In this document: in pieces, positions 1-10,887 of the stretch
Numbering within the stretch: the stretch's first letter is position 1
Layout of the letters: every line of letters begins with the position of its first letter
Source: Alphaproteobacteria bacterium
GTDB taxonomy: Bacteria > Pseudomonadota > Alphaproteobacteria > MPNO01 > UBA830
Direction of reading: 5' to 3'
Assembly: GCA_022822405.1 (NCBI GenBank)
Contig: JAJEBT010000171.1
Location: 1-64,000, forward strand
DNA length: 64,000 nt
Program-made: the position numbers and the translations under genes
Notes under the pieces: generated by a model
Databases searched by the model: none
Seen by the model: the letters and a program-made list of their open reading frames with translations, nothing else
Told to the model about the DNA's origin: nothing

Positions 1-1
1 G

Positions 2-766
2 CTCACCGGGTTCCGCATGCTCGACTGCGCGTTCGGTGCACTCGCGAAGATGGCCCCGGACAAGGTCTGCGCGGCCTCCGACGGCGGCAACGTCGGGGTT
101 TCGGTGGGCGGCTACCGCGCCGACCGCAGTCCATTCATCTACATCGACTTCACCTGCGGCACCTGGGGCGGACGGCCGTTCGCGGACGGGCTCGAGGGCA
201 ACGCGAGCCTGCTCGCCAACATGGCGGCGCAGTCGGTCGAGGTCTCGGAGATCGAGAACCCGGTGGAGATCCTCGCCAACGAGCTGGTGACCGACCACTG
301 CGGCGCAGGAAGGTTCCGCGGCGGCGCCCCCTTCTACCGCGACTACCGGATGACCGAGGAGGAGGCCATCGTCCAGGTCCGTTCGGACCGCCAGGTCCAC
401 CGTCCCTACGGGCTGTACGGCGGCAGGCCGGGCGCTCCCGGCGCCGTCGTCCTCAATCCCGGCGACGGAGCGAAGACGCTCACCTCGAAGGTGACCATGA
501 ACTGCCGCCGCGGCGACGTGGTGCGCTGGGTGCTCCCCGGGGGCGGCGGCTGGGGCGACCCGCTGGAACGCGACCCGGAGCGCGTGCTCCGCGATGTGCG
601 CAACGAGCTGGTGAGCCCGGCGACGGCAGAACGCGACTACGGGGTGGTCGTCGACACCGAGCGGTGGGCAGTGGACGGCGCGGCAACCGGCAGGCTCCGC
701 GCGCAGCGTCGGGCCGCTCGCTCCGGGGATGCCCTCCCCTTCGTCTCCTGGCACGACCGGGAGTGA
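2..766 (+). CDS. Hydantoinase B/oxoprolinase family protein, 5'-truncated by window edge
   Basis: Frame open from base 2; C-terminal HyuB motifs GRFRGGAPFYRDYR, YGLYGGRPGAPG, LPGGGGWGDPLERDPERVLRDV, YGVVVD. Confidence 0.9.
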   Translation, partial: LTGFRMLDCAFGALAKMAPDKVCAASDGGNVGVSVGGYRADRSPFIYIDFTCGTWGGRPFADGLEGNASLLANMAAQSVEVSEIENPVEILANELVTDHCGAGRFRGGAPFYRDYRMTEEEAIVQVRSDRQVHRPYGLYGGRPGAPGAVVLNPGDGAKTLTSKVTMNCRRGDVVRWVLPGGGGWGDPLERDPERVLRDVRNELVSPATAERDYGVVVDTERWAVDGAATGRLRAQRRAARSGDALPFVSWHDRE

Positions 767-868
767 GGGAGATCGCGGTCGGAACGTATCCGACCGCGAT
801 CCCGCCTGCACGATACTTCCACGTTCATCAACGTCTTGCGAGGTGCATCCCGCCCTCGAACGGGTCGT

Positions 869-2269
869 TCAGGACGACATTCGGTCTGCTGCTCCGAGCG
901 GCTCTCCGCGCTCGTCAAAGTATTTCCTCGTCACCCTGAACACCATCGGCGCGAGCAGAAGAAGACCGATGAGGTTCGGCACCGCCATCAGCCCGTTGAG
1001 GGTGTCGGACAGGTTCCAGACGAAATCGACCTTGACGTTGGCGAACGAGAGCGCTGCCGCGATCCACAGCACACGGTAGATGACGAGGCTGCGCTCGCTG
1101 AACAGGTATTGCCAGCACCGCTCGCCGTAGTACGACCACCCGAGAATGGTGGTGAACGCAAAGACGGCGAGCGCGATGGTGACGATGTACTGACCGCCCG
1201 CAATCGACTCCTGGAACCCGGTGGAGGTGAGCACGGCCCCGGTGAGTCCGCCGCCGTCCGCGCCGGTCATGGTCCATGCGCCGGAAGTCAGAATCACGAG
1301 CGCGGTCATGGTGCAGACCACCAGGGTATCGATGAACGTTCCCAACATGGCGATGATGCCCTGGCGCACGGGACTGTTGGTCTGTGCGGCGGCATGCGCG
1401 ATGGCGGCCGAGCCGAGCCCCGATTCGTTGGAGAACACGCCCCTTGCGATGCCGAAGCGGATGGCAGCCGCCACCGCCGCGCCCGCAAACCCGCCGGTCG
1501 CGGCGGCAGGCGTGAAGGCGTGGGTGAAGATCAGGCCAATGGCTTCCGGTATCGCCGTGACGTTGATCGCGAGGATCAGCAGCGCGGCGCCGAGATAGAG
1601 GACGATCATCGCCGGCACCAGCTTGCCTGCCACGTCGCCGATGCGCCGGATGCCGCCGATGACGACGATGCCGACCAGCGCCGCCACGACCACGCCGGTC
1701 ACCCATTTCGGCGCCCCGAAGCTGTTGTCGAGCGCGGCGGCCATGGAGTTGACCTGCACCGCGTTGCCGATGCCGAACGCCGCCACGGCCCCGAAGATCG
1801 CGAAGGCGAGCCCCAGCCACTTGCCGAGCTCGGGGGCGAACTCTCCAACCCCGTTGCGCAGGTAATACATCGGACCGCCGACATACTTGCCCGTGGCGTC
1901 CTTCTCGCGGTAGGTCACCGCGCACACCGCCTCGGCGTATTTCGTCGCCATGCCGAACAGCGCGATCAGCCACATGTAGAAGATCGCGCCCGGCCCGCCG
2001 AGTGCGATGGCAGTGGCGACACCGGCGATGTTTCCAGTGCCGACGGTCGCCGACAGAGCGGTCATCAGCGCGTTGAACGGCTTGACCTCTCCGTCCCCCG
2101 TGGCCCCGTCCTTGTCGAACAGAAGGCGGAAGCCGTATCCAACCTTGCGCCACGGCATGAACACGAGGCCGAGGGTGAGCAACAAGCCCGTCACGCCCAG
2201 GATGCCGAGCATGGGGGGACCCCATGCAAACGCGTTTACCGAATCGATGATTGCATTCAGCCGATCCAT
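869..2269 (-). CDS. Alanine/glycine:cation symporter (AGCS family)
   Basis: MDRLNAIIDSVNAFAWGPP...; SATVGTGNIAGVATAIALGGPGAIFYMW and GGPMYYLRNG are AGCS hallmarks; ATG chosen at 2269 within the longer ORF 869..2488. Confidence 0.9.
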   Translation of the reverse strand: MDRLNAIIDSVNAFAWGPPMLGILGVTGLLLTLGLVFMPWRKVGYGFRLLFDKDGATGDGEVKPFNALMTALSATVGTGNIAGVATAIALGGPGAIFYMWLIALFGMATKYAEAVCAVTYREKDATGKYVGGPMYYLRNGVGEFAPELGKWLGLAFAIFGAVAAFGIGNAVQVNSMAAALDNSFGAPKWVTGVVVAALVGIVVIGGIRRIGDVAGKLVPAMIVLYLGAALLILAINVTAIPEAIGLIFTHAFTPAAATGGFAGAAVAAAIRFGIARGVFSNESGLGSAAIAHAAAQTNSPVRQGIIAMLGTFIDTLVVCTMTALVILTSGAWTMTGADGGGLTGAVLTSTGFQESIAGGQYIVTIALAVFAFTTILGWSYYGERCWQYLFSERSLVIYRVLWIAAALSFANVKVDFVWNLSDTLNGLMAVPNLIGLLLLAPMVFRVTRKYFDERGEPLGAADRMSS

Positions 2270-2719
2270 TGCGCCTCTCCCATGATCAGGGATGGCCACA
2301 GTCGCGACGAAACGCCTCTGCGCATCGCTGCGCCTGAAAACCTTGCCCCGCTCTTCGAATGAAAACAGAACTAGCGGAGCGCTACAAGTCAAACCCGGCA
2401 ACACAGCAAGCACTTCCCGTTGTCGAAACGCCTGCTCCCGCGGAAGCGGGAGGCGCCGGGCTCCGTTCGTGTTCAACAATGGCTGCAAGAAAAAACGACA
2501 CTGTATCGAACCTCAGGACCTTGGCTGCGTGTCTCGGTGTATAGCTTCAGTGATAGCCGGCGGATGGCCTAATGCCGCTGTTCACCTTGGTCAGGCAGCC
2601 GGAAATCCACCCGCCGGATTCTCCGGCACGTGGCCCGGGCGCGCGGCGACGCGGCGCGAAGGTTTGACATGGTGTGACATCCACCGGATTTTCGCCGGAC
2701 CGGAACCTGGAGAAAGCCG

Positions 2720-3895
2720 ATGGCCGATCGCATCCACGAAGTTGAACCACTCTGGCGCCACGTCAGCTACGAGGAGAAAGCCGCGTTCACCGAAACCTAC
2801 GGTTTTGCCGGATCTGCCGGACGGGTGAATCTCGAGGGTATTCACTATCGGCCCAGGGGCGTGGATTCGAAGACGTTGATGATCTTCATGCATCCGTCCT
2901 CGACGCTGCAGCTCCTGCCCGTGCCCCGGGCGCTCCCCGCGCACGGGCTGCACGTGCTGTGCGCGGGCAGCCGGTACCCGAAGAACGACAGCGCGCTCAT
3001 CATGGAGAAGGTGCTCCTTGATCTCGGCGCGTGGGTGCACACCGCCAGGAGCGACTGGGGCTACGAGCGTATTGTGCTTTGCGGCTGGTCAGGCGGAGGC
3101 GCAGTTTCGCTCTTCTACCAGGCACAGGCTGAGAACCCCACCATCATCGACACCCCTGCCGGCGACCCGATCGACATCGTCGGCGCCGGGCTTACTCCCG
3201 TCGACGCTCTGGTTTTCCAGGCTGCACACATCTCGCGCGCATGGACGCTTACGGAATGGATGGATGGCTCCGTCGTGGATGAGGAGGATCCTGAGCGGCG
3301 CGAATCCTCGCTCGACATATACAATCCGTCCAATGGCCCCCCTTTCACGACCGATTTCATCGAGCGCTACAGGGCTGCCCAGATCGCCCGCAACCGCCGA
3401 ATCACCGCCCGCGTGCGCGAGACGCTCGACGATCTCCGCCGGCGCGGCGGCAAGGAACTCGAACGCGGCTTCGTCGTTCACCGCACGATGGCGGATCCCA
3501 GATTTCTGGATCCTGCAATCGATCCAAACGACCGAAAGCCCGGATGGTGCTATCTCGGCGATCCAGCGACGGTGAACACCGGCCCCGTCGGGCTGGCCCG
3601 CTTCTCCACGCTGCGTTCCTGGCTCAGCCAGTGGTCGGTGGACGAGAGCCGGGCGGACGGGCCAGCCAACGCCGCGCGCATCAGCGTGCCGCTGCTCGCC
3701 ATCGAGAACAGCGCCGACGACGCCGTGCCAAAACCGCATACGACAAGAATCTTCGAGGCCGCCGCCAGCGCCGACAAGGAACATCATATCGTCGAGGGCG
3801 CGACGCATTACTATCTCGACCAGCCGCAACACATGGCCGAGGCGATCCGCCATACGCTGGACTGGCTGCGCCAGAGGAATCTGTTCGAGGGGTAA
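2720..3895 (+). CDS. Alpha/beta-fold hydrolase
   Basis: Nucleophile motif CGWSGGGAVS, late Asp/His motifs (IENSADDAV, EGATHYYL). Confidence 0.75.
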   Translation: MADRIHEVEPLWRHVSYEEKAAFTETYGFAGSAGRVNLEGIHYRPRGVDSKTLMIFMHPSSTLQLLPVPRALPAHGLHVLCAGSRYPKNDSALIMEKVLLDLGAWVHTARSDWGYERIVLCGWSGGGAVSLFYQAQAENPTIIDTPAGDPIDIVGAGLTPVDALVFQAAHISRAWTLTEWMDGSVVDEEDPERRESSLDIYNPSNGPPFTTDFIERYRAAQIARNRRITARVRETLDDLRRRGGKELERGFVVHRTMADPRFLDPAIDPNDRKPGWCYLGDPATVNTGPVGLARFSTLRSWLSQWSVDESRADGPANAARISVPLLAIENSADDAVPKPHTTRIFEAAASADKEHHIVEGATHYYLDQPQHMAEAIRHTLDWLRQRNLFEG

Positions 3896-4030
3896 CAGCG
3901 CCGCCGGACCCGTAGACCAGGCGCATCGAAAACCCGGGAGGGCAGAAGGCCCGCACCGGGACCCAGCGGACCGTCGCGCGAAAACGCGGCTGCCGCTTCG
4001 GAACCGCCGGTCCCGAGGCGGTAGCGCCTT

Positions 4031-5056
4031 TCATGCCCCGAACGTGAACCTGCTTCCGAGGTTGGAAAGGACCAGGCGTTCCGGCATCCGGCGCCGCATC
4101 GATTCGATGAAACCCGTCCCGGTGCAGTGCATGGGCAGGACCACGTCGGGTTCGAGGACCTCAAGCTCGTCGACGGTATGCTCGATATAGTCGGGCTTCG
4201 ACGTCGCCAAGTGAAAACCACCGATCACCGCGTGCAGGCGATCGGTGCCGGCCACGGCCATGGCCGTCTTGACGGAATTCACTATGCCCGCATGTCCACA
4301 GGACGAGATCACGACCAGCCCCTTGTCCCGCACCAGATAACAGGTGGCGTGTTCTTCAGGATGGCTGTCCAGAACCAGCTCGCCTCGCCGCTCGGCCTCG
4401 GTGAAATGATCGGTACTCTCGAGCATCGAGCCGCCGGTCACCTCCTCGAAGGACTCGCGCTCGATGTAACCGGTGGTGAACGCGCCATCGAGAACCTGCG
4501 GCGCGTGGCAGCAGACCGGCGCCACCTGCTGGGCGACCAGCGCAGTGCGATCGGGCGCCCCCCAGCAGACCATTTCACGTTTTCCGCCTGACTTCTCGCG
4601 GGGCGGCCCCGGCACCCAGCGCACATGGAATGCCTCCTCGGCGCCGACGAACAGCGACACCTCGTCGCGCATCTGCGCCCGGTGGCGTTCGACAAAACCC
4701 TCGAGGCCGCCGTAGTGATCCCGATGGCCATGGCTCAGGATGAGGCCGTTGAGCCGGGAGGCGTCGATATCGAGAAGATCGACATTGCGGTTGAGGATTT
4801 CCGGCGTATAACCGAAATCGAGGAGGTATTGCGCCTTCTCGCCTTGCACGGACGATTCGAGGTGAAGCGACAAGCCCCATTCCCCTGCCAACGTGCTCAT
4901 CTGACGCCCGGGAATGCTGCCGACATGCTCGATCGCAACGTGCTGGTGTGTTGCCTTCGGCAGAAAACGCTCGTAACGGGAATCGACAACGACCCGTACC
5001 GAGAGATGATCGACCACGGGCGCAGCAAACGGCGTCTGTCCGGCTGTGCTCATCAC
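4031..5056 (-). CDS. MBL-fold metallo-hydrolase
   Basis: LILSHGHRDHYGGLEG metal-binding motif, ISSCGHAGIVN, MHCTGTGF. Confidence 0.85.
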   Translation of the reverse strand: MMSTAGQTPFAAPVVDHLSVRVVVDSRYERFLPKATHQHVAIEHVGSIPGRQMSTLAGEWGLSLHLESSVQGEKAQYLLDFGYTPEILNRNVDLLDIDASRLNGLILSHGHRDHYGGLEGFVERHRAQMRDEVSLFVGAEEAFHVRWVPGPPREKSGGKREMVCWGAPDRTALVAQQVAPVCCHAPQVLDGAFTTGYIERESFEEVTGGSMLESTDHFTEAERRGELVLDSHPEEHATCYLVRDKGLVVISSCGHAGIVNSVKTAMAVAGTDRLHAVIGGFHLATSKPDYIEHTVDELEVLEPDVVLPMHCTGTGFIESMRRRMPERLVLSNLGSRFTFGA

Positions 5057-5345
5057 GGATCCTTTCTGTCAGTCAGCAGTTTGCCTGCTCAGGCCATATC
5101 CGGAACTGGAAAACGGCTCTTGCGTCAAAACTTAGCCGCTGGACGGCGCCGCGGCAAAGTACCCTGCTGGTCCCGTCTTCCAGGATGTCACGGCGCGCAA
5201 CGGTCCAGGCGCATGCCGATCATCGCCAGCAATTCCGAACTGGTCGTCCGATGCGCCGGTCAAGCGCCCAAATACCAGATTCCGTTGCATCAGCAAGCCA
5301 TCCGGTGCACAAATCCGGCACGAGGAAACAGCGACGCGGTGCGGC

Positions 5346-6518
5346 ATGTATGAGGGGCTGATAGAGGACTGGCCGAAGAAGGTCTGTTACGGCCCGGGAA
5401 GCGTTTCCAGGTTGCCGTCGCTGATCTCCGCTCTCGGGCGCCGGTCGGCGTTCGTGATCTGCGGGCGCACGGTCGCCTCGTGCGGGATACTCGATTCCGT
5501 CGCTGCGGTCCTCGGCAGCGGCCTCGCGGGCGTGTTCGACGCCATGCCGGCACACACGCCGCACACCGTCGTCGAGGATGCGGCCGCCGAATTCGCCCGA
5601 AGCGGCGCCGACACCATTGTGACGGTCGGAGGCGGCAGCACCATAGACGGCGGCAAGGGCATTGCGTTGCTGCGCGCGACAGGGGGCGAGTTCGAGCCAT
5701 ACGCCATAGACTTTGCGCGCACCGGAATGGACCGCGCGCCGATGCTAGCGCCCGGATTCTCGCACATCGCGGTGCCGACCACGGCGGGTTCTTCCAGCGA
5801 CGTGATGCCGACCGCCGGCATCCGCGACCCGGCAAGGAAGCGGAAGCTCCTGTTCTGGGATCGCAATATGGTCCCGGACGCGACGGTCCTCGATCCGGAA
5901 CTGGCGGTTCATGCCGGCCCCGCACTGAGCGCCGCCACGGGCATGACGGCCATGGCGCGCTGCATCGAGTCCCTCTACGGACGCACGCGTCAGCCGATCA
6001 CCACAGGCCTTTCCCTGCACGGTGCGCGGCTTCTTCGCCGCGCGCTGCCGCAGTCGGTCGCTGCTCCCGACGACCTCGCGGCCCGCGCCGACTGCCAGAT
6101 GGCCTGCCTGATGTCCGGCGTCGCCGGAATCAACACCATGGTGTGTGTCGTCCATGCCATCGGCCACATCTTCAGCGGCCGCCATGGCCTCCAGCACGGT
6201 ATCGCCCACTCCCTGCTGCTTGCGCCGTCCATGCGGCGCCTGCTGCCCGAACTCAGGGAGGACCAGTACTGGATCGCCGAAGCCATGGGCGTCGCGACTG
6301 ACGGGATTTCTGCCGATGAAGCCGGCCAGCGCGCCGCCGAGTCGGTGGCGGCGATGGTCGCGGCACTGCCGGTGCCGCATCGACTCGCCGAGGTGGGGCT
6401 CGGCGAGGAAGATATCGCGCCGATCGCGGCGGCCGCGATGGACGACTACATGATGCCCCATGCACCGCGGCCGATAAGCGCAGGGGAGGTCGAGAACCTG
6501 CTCCGGGAGGTCCTGTGA
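5346..6518 (+). CDS. Iron-containing alcohol dehydrogenase (maleylacetate reductase-like)
   Basis: GGGSTIDGGKGIALL, PTTAGSSSDVMPTAGIRD, VVHAIGHIFSGRHGLQHG. Confidence 0.85.
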   Translation: MYEGLIEDWPKKVCYGPGSVSRLPSLISALGRRSAFVICGRTVASCGILDSVAAVLGSGLAGVFDAMPAHTPHTVVEDAAAEFARSGADTIVTVGGGSTIDGGKGIALLRATGGEFEPYAIDFARTGMDRAPMLAPGFSHIAVPTTAGSSSDVMPTAGIRDPARKRKLLFWDRNMVPDATVLDPELAVHAGPALSAATGMTAMARCIESLYGRTRQPITTGLSLHGARLLRRALPQSVAAPDDLAARADCQMACLMSGVAGINTMVCVVHAIGHIFSGRHGLQHGIAHSLLLAPSMRRLLPELREDQYWIAEAMGVATDGISADEAGQRAAESVAAMVAALPVPHRLAEVGLGEEDIAPIAAAAMDDYMMPHAPRPISAGEVENLLREVL

Positions 6519-7870
6519 CGGCGGCGCGCATGCTGGCGGACTGGGTTGCCGGCCTCGACTGGAGCGATGTTCCGCCGGACCAGCGGGCGCTCACCGGCAT
6601 GCGCGTGCTCGATACCGTCGGCCTGATTCTGGCGGGCTCCAGGGTGCCCGCGGCACGCATGGCCCACGACATGGTTGCGCGCCAGGGCGGCGATCCCGAA
6701 ACGGCGATCATGCCATGGGGCACGCGGGCGCCCCGCAGCTGGGCCGCCTTCGCGCATGGCATCATGGCGCATTGCCGGGACTTCGACGATACCTTCCAGG
6801 ATTCGGTCGTGCATCCGGGATCGGTAGTGATCCCGACGACCCTCGCCGTCGGCCAGGCGACCGGGGCGGCTGCCCCGGACATGGCTGCTGCCGTCGCCGC
6901 GGGCTACGAGGTGGCCGCACGTCTCGGCGCCGCAGCCGGACGGGGCTTTCACCTCCGCGGCCTGCACGCCACCGGCATCGTCGGCCCGTTTGCCGCGGCG
7001 GCGACGGCCGGGCGCCTCATGGAGCTCGACGGAGAGCGGATCGCGTCCGCCTTCGGCCTCGCGGGAAGCATGTCGGGCGGGCTGATGGTTTTCCTGGAAG
7101 ACGGTTCCTGGTCAAAATGGGTCCATCCCGGCTGGGCGGCGCACGGCGGGATCATCGCCGCCGGACTTGCCGCCGAAGGGTTTCGCGGGCCGGCCGGCGT
7201 GTTCGACGCAAGGTTCAACATCTATGACGCCCTGCTGGCAGGCGATCCGGTGGACCGGAGCGCGCTCACCGGCAGCCTCGGGCATGAATGGCGCGGAGCC
7301 GAAGCACATTTCAAGTACTATCCAGGCGCCCATGTCATCCACCCCTATCTCGATGCGGCCATCACGATCGCCGAGGCCGAGGATCTGTCCGCCCGGGAAG
7401 TCGCGACGGTCGACTGCCGCATCGCGCCATGGGCTGTGCAGGTCGTGGCCGAGCCCCGGGAACGGAAAATCCGCCCAGCCACCGAGATGGCCGCGATTTC
7501 AAGCTTGCCCTTTCTCGTGGCGGCTGCGCTTCGCGACCGCAGGGTCACCCTCGCCACCCTTGAACGCACGGCGCGCGAGGATCCGGAATTGCTGGACCTT
7601 GCAGCCCGCATCACCCATAGCGCCGATCCGGCCCTCGGCGACGGGTTTGACGGCGTGTTTTCCGTCACGTTCCGGAACGGCCGCTCGATCGAGCATCGCG
7701 CGGTCTCGCCGCCGCCCGACCGCGACAAGCTGGCTGCAAAATTCCGGGCCAATGCCGCGCTCGCCGCAGGGAACGACGACATCGACGCCCTGGAGCGAGC
7801 GATCATGGGCTCCGCCTTGCCCGATTTCGGCGCACTCTATAAGCTTGCCGGGAAACGCCGCCCGAGTTGA
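6515..7870 (+). CDS. MmgE/PrpD family protein
   Basis: FAHGIMAHCRDFDDTF, GLHATGIVGPFAAAATAG, KYYPGAHVIHPYLDA; 4-bp overlap with the upstream gene. Confidence 0.85.
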   Translation: MTAARMLADWVAGLDWSDVPPDQRALTGMRVLDTVGLILAGSRVPAARMAHDMVARQGGDPETAIMPWGTRAPRSWAAFAHGIMAHCRDFDDTFQDSVVHPGSVVIPTTLAVGQATGAAAPDMAAAVAAGYEVAARLGAAAGRGFHLRGLHATGIVGPFAAAATAGRLMELDGERIASAFGLAGSMSGGLMVFLEDGSWSKWVHPGWAAHGGIIAAGLAAEGFRGPAGVFDARFNIYDALLAGDPVDRSALTGSLGHEWRGAEAHFKYYPGAHVIHPYLDAAITIAEAEDLSAREVATVDCRIAPWAVQVVAEPRERKIRPATEMAAISSLPFLVAAALRDRRVTLATLERTAREDPELLDLAARITHSADPALGDGFDGVFSVTFRNGRSIEHRAVSPPPDRDKLAAKFRANAALAAGNDDIDALERAIMGSALPDFGALYKLAGKRRPS

Positions 7871-7997
7871 GGGAAACCGGCATCTCCGCCCGCGCAACCG
7901 ACGCGGGAGTCAGCCGCCGCTTACGCGAGGCTGCAACGGCGTTAGACAACTGATCCCGTGCAGACATAGTCTGGCATGGGCAGCAGGGAGGAAAATC

Positions 7998-8963
7998 ATG
8001 CGAAAGACAGGAATTCTGATATGCGCAGCCGCGCTCGTAGGCATTTCGGCGACCGCCGCGGCGGAAACCTCGATGCGGGCGATCGCCTTCATTCCGCACA
8101 AGCATCCGGTCATGAAGTCGTCCCATGACTGGGTCGAGCGGATCAACGCCGCGCTCAAGGGGACCCTGAAGATCAACTACATCGGCGGTCCCGAAGTGAT
8201 CGGCCGGCGCGAACAGTGGGATGCCGCCAAGAACGGAGTCATCGACGTCATCTTCAACGTCTTTGCCGACATTCAGGACCAGGCCCCGACCACGGCATCG
8301 AGCTGGCTTTCCAAGTGCGAAATTCCGGACGAACGCCAGAGCGGCAACTTCGCCCATCTCGATGCGGAGATGGCCAAGCTGAACCTCAAGCTTCTCGCGC
8401 GCGTGCAGTACGGAAACTTCTATCTCTGGTTCAACAAGAAGCCGGCGAAGCTCGCCGACCTCAAGGGCATGAAGATGCGTACCGGCTCGCTCTACGACAA
8501 GATGATGCACAAGCTCGGGATGGTTCCGGTCAACATGAACTCGCCTGAGGTCTATACCGCCCTTGAGCGCGGCGTCGTCGACGGTTTCGGATGGCCGAAT
8601 ATCGGGCCGCGCCAGCGTGGCTGGATCAAGAAGGCGAAATACGTCGCCGACCTGCCCTTCTTCGGCAATTCGAACATGGGCGCGATCATGAATCTCGACA
8701 AGTGGAAGAAGCTGCCCGCCGCGGCGCGGAAGACGATCACGGATATTTCGGTGAAATACGAACCCGACATGCTCGCCCACTACCGCGGAGCCGAGACCAG
8801 GGAATGGAAGGAGCTGGAGAAGGCCGGCGTGGTTCGGTTCAAGTTTTCCGAGGCCGAGAACAAGCAGTACATCGACGCGGCCTACGAGACCGAATGGGCG
8901 CGCCTGACGGAAAAGGTCGGCGCCAAGAAGGTTGCCGAGCTGAAGAAGATCACCTGCAACTGA
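7998..8963 (+). CDS. TRAP transporter substrate-binding protein (DctP family)
   Basis: Signal peptide MRKTGILICAAALVGISATAAA; LKGMKMRTGSLYDKM...PVNMNSPEVYTALERGVVDGFGWP. Confidence 0.9.
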   Translation: MRKTGILICAAALVGISATAAAETSMRAIAFIPHKHPVMKSSHDWVERINAALKGTLKINYIGGPEVIGRREQWDAAKNGVIDVIFNVFADIQDQAPTTASSWLSKCEIPDERQSGNFAHLDAEMAKLNLKLLARVQYGNFYLWFNKKPAKLADLKGMKMRTGSLYDKMMHKLGMVPVNMNSPEVYTALERGVVDGFGWPNIGPRQRGWIKKAKYVADLPFFGNSNMGAIMNLDKWKKLPAAARKTITDISVKYEPDMLAHYRGAETREWKELEKAGVVRFKFSEAENKQYIDAAYETEWARLTEKVGAKKVAELKKITCN

Positions 8964-9028
8964 GCCGTCACGCCTGAAGGCTGATTCCGGGGAGCGGCGC
9001 CTGCCGCTCCCCGCACACGGAACCGCTG

Positions 9029-9547
9029 ATGCGCAAGGCCCTCCGGATACTTGACCGCATCGAGGATCTGATGGCAGGCGCTGCGATCCTCCTGCTGGTC
9101 GGGATCACGCTGTCTGTCTGCGCCGAAGTCTTCATGCGCTACGTCCTCAACGACCCCATCCTCTGGGTCGTCGAGATCGCCGAATACGCTCTCGTCTATA
9201 TCTGCTTCCTCGGCACCGCCTGGGCATTGACCAACGGCAATCACGTCCGGGTCGACATCTTTCTCAGCGCCTTTCCGCAACGCTGGCGCCAGCGCTTCGG
9301 CGTGCTCTCGTCGCTCCTCGGACTCGGCATCGCAGCCGTGCTGACGATCTGGGGCTGCAACGCAGTCTGGGAAAAATATCTGTCGGGCGCCTACCGCCCC
9401 ACCGTCGTCGAGTTCCCGTCCTGGATCGTGTTGCTGTGCATCCCGGTCGGCTCCCTGTTCCTCGGCCTGCGCTTCTTCCGCAACATGGTCGGCTACGCGC
9501 TCGGCACCCTCGCCGACCGGAGCAGCTACGATATGGATGCCGAATAG
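9029..9547 (+). CDS. TRAP transporter small permease (DctQ family)
   Basis: About 170 aa, four TM segments, FMRYVLNDPILWVVEIAEYALVYICFLGTAW; between dctP and dctM. Confidence 0.88.
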   Translation: MRKALRILDRIEDLMAGAAILLLVGITLSVCAEVFMRYVLNDPILWVVEIAEYALVYICFLGTAWALTNGNHVRVDIFLSAFPQRWRQRFGVLSSLLGLGIAAVLTIWGCNAVWEKYLSGAYRPTVVEFPSWIVLLCIPVGSLFLGLRFFRNMVGYALGTLADRSSYDMDAE

Positions 9548-9549
9548 CC

Positions 9550-10887
9550 ATGGCCGAATGGTGGGTTGTCCTGCTGGCGATATTCGGGGTCCTGGTGTGC
9601 CTTCTCGCCATCGGCGTCCCGGTCGCATTCGCGTTCCTCGCAATCAACGTCGTCGGCGTGTTCGTCTTCTGGAACGGGTTTGCCGGCTTCAACCAGCTTG
9701 TTCTCTCGGTCAGCACCTCGGTTTCGCACTTCACCATCCTGCCGGTCCCGCTTTTCATCCTCATGGGTGAAATCATGTTCCGGTCCGGAATCGCCTCCAA
9801 ACAGATGGAGGTGCTCGATTCCTGGTTTGGCCGGGTGCCCGGCAGGCTCAGCATGATGGCAGTCGGGGGCGGGACCATGTTCGCGACGCTGACCGGGTCG
9901 GGCATGGCCGGCACCGCGATGCTCGGCAAACTGCTGGTGCCCGACATGGAGGAACGCGGCTACGCCAAGCCCATGACGCTGGGGCCGATCCTCGGATCGG
10001 GCGGCCTCGCAATCATGATCCCGCCATCGGCGCTCGGCGTGCTGCTTGCCGCGATCGGCGACTTTTCAGTCGGGGACTTCCTGATCGCCATCATTCTGCC
10101 CGGCCTTCTCATGGGCGTCGCCTACGCCTCCTACATCTTCATCCGCTGCTCGCTGCAGCCGCATCTGGCGCCACCCTACGACGTGCCGCCACAACCGCTC
10201 CTGCCGAAGATCGCCAATACCCTGATCTACGTGTTTCCCCTCGTCTCGATCGTCTTTCTCGTGATCGGGCTGATCTTCATGGGGGTGGCGACCCCGACCG
10301 AATCGGCGGCGCTCGGCGCCGCCGGAACGTTCATCCTGGCATTCCTCTATCGCGGCCTGAACTGGAACGTCATAACCGAATCGCTCAAATCCACGCTGGG
10401 CACCACGGTGATGATGTTCATGATCCTGACCGGATCAACGGCCTTCGGCCAGATCCTGGCGTTTACCGGGGCCTCTCGCGGCCTTGTCGAGCTCGCGACG
10501 GCGGTCGAGGTCGCGCCGTTTTTCATCGTCGTCCTGATGATGCTGATGCTTCTCGTCATGGGCACCTTCATGGAGCCCCTTTCGATCATGTTCCTCACCG
10601 TTCCCATCTATCTTCCGATCATCCAGGCGCTCGCCCCGGGCCTCGGACTCACGGCGGAACAGGCGACGATCTGGTTCGGGGCCATCATGCTTCTCAACAT
10701 GCAGATGGCGAGCACTTCTCCACCGTTCGGGCTCCAACTCTTCGTCATGAAGGGGGTGGCGCCGGCGGGCACCAGAATGATGGAAATCTACAAGTCCGCC
10801 CTGCCCTTCCTCGGCTGCGACTCGGTGGTGATGCTGTTGATGATCACCTTCCCCGCCGTCGTCCTGTGGCTTCCGGGCCTGCTGTAG
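9550..10887 (+). CDS. TRAP transporter large permease (DctM family)
   Basis: Multi-TM; GVATPTESAALGAAGTF, SGMAGTAMLGKLLVPDMEERGY, MIPPSALGVLLA. Confidence 0.92.
   Translation: MAEWWVVLLAIFGVLVCLLAIGVPVAFAFLAINVVGVFVFWNGFAGFNQLVLSVSTSVSHFTILPVPLFILMGEIMFRSGIASKQMEVLDSWFGRVPGRLSMMAVGGGTMFATLTGSGMAGTAMLGKLLVPDMEERGYAKPMTLGPILGSGGLAIMIPPSALGVLLAAIGDFSVGDFLIAIILPGLLMGVAYASYIFIRCSLQPHLAPPYDVPPQPLLPKIANTLIYVFPLVSIVFLVIGLIFMGVATPTESAALGAAGTFILAFLYRGLNWNVITESLKSTLGTTVMMFMILTGSTAFGQILAFTGASRGLVELATAVEVAPFFIVVLMMLMLLVMGTFMEPLSIMFLTVPIYLPIIQALAPGLGLTAEQATIWFGAIMLLNMQMASTSPPFGLQLFVMKGVAPAGTRMMEIYKSALPFLGCDSVVMLLMITFPAVVLWLPGLL

Noticed and set aside
836-2362. 508-aa plus-strand ORF
   Set aside because: Antisense to the AGCS symporter, charged low-complexity sequence.
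3896-4030. Possible terminator between convergent hydrolase and MBL genes
   Set aside because: GC-rich with partial complementarity but no clear stem followed by a U-tract.
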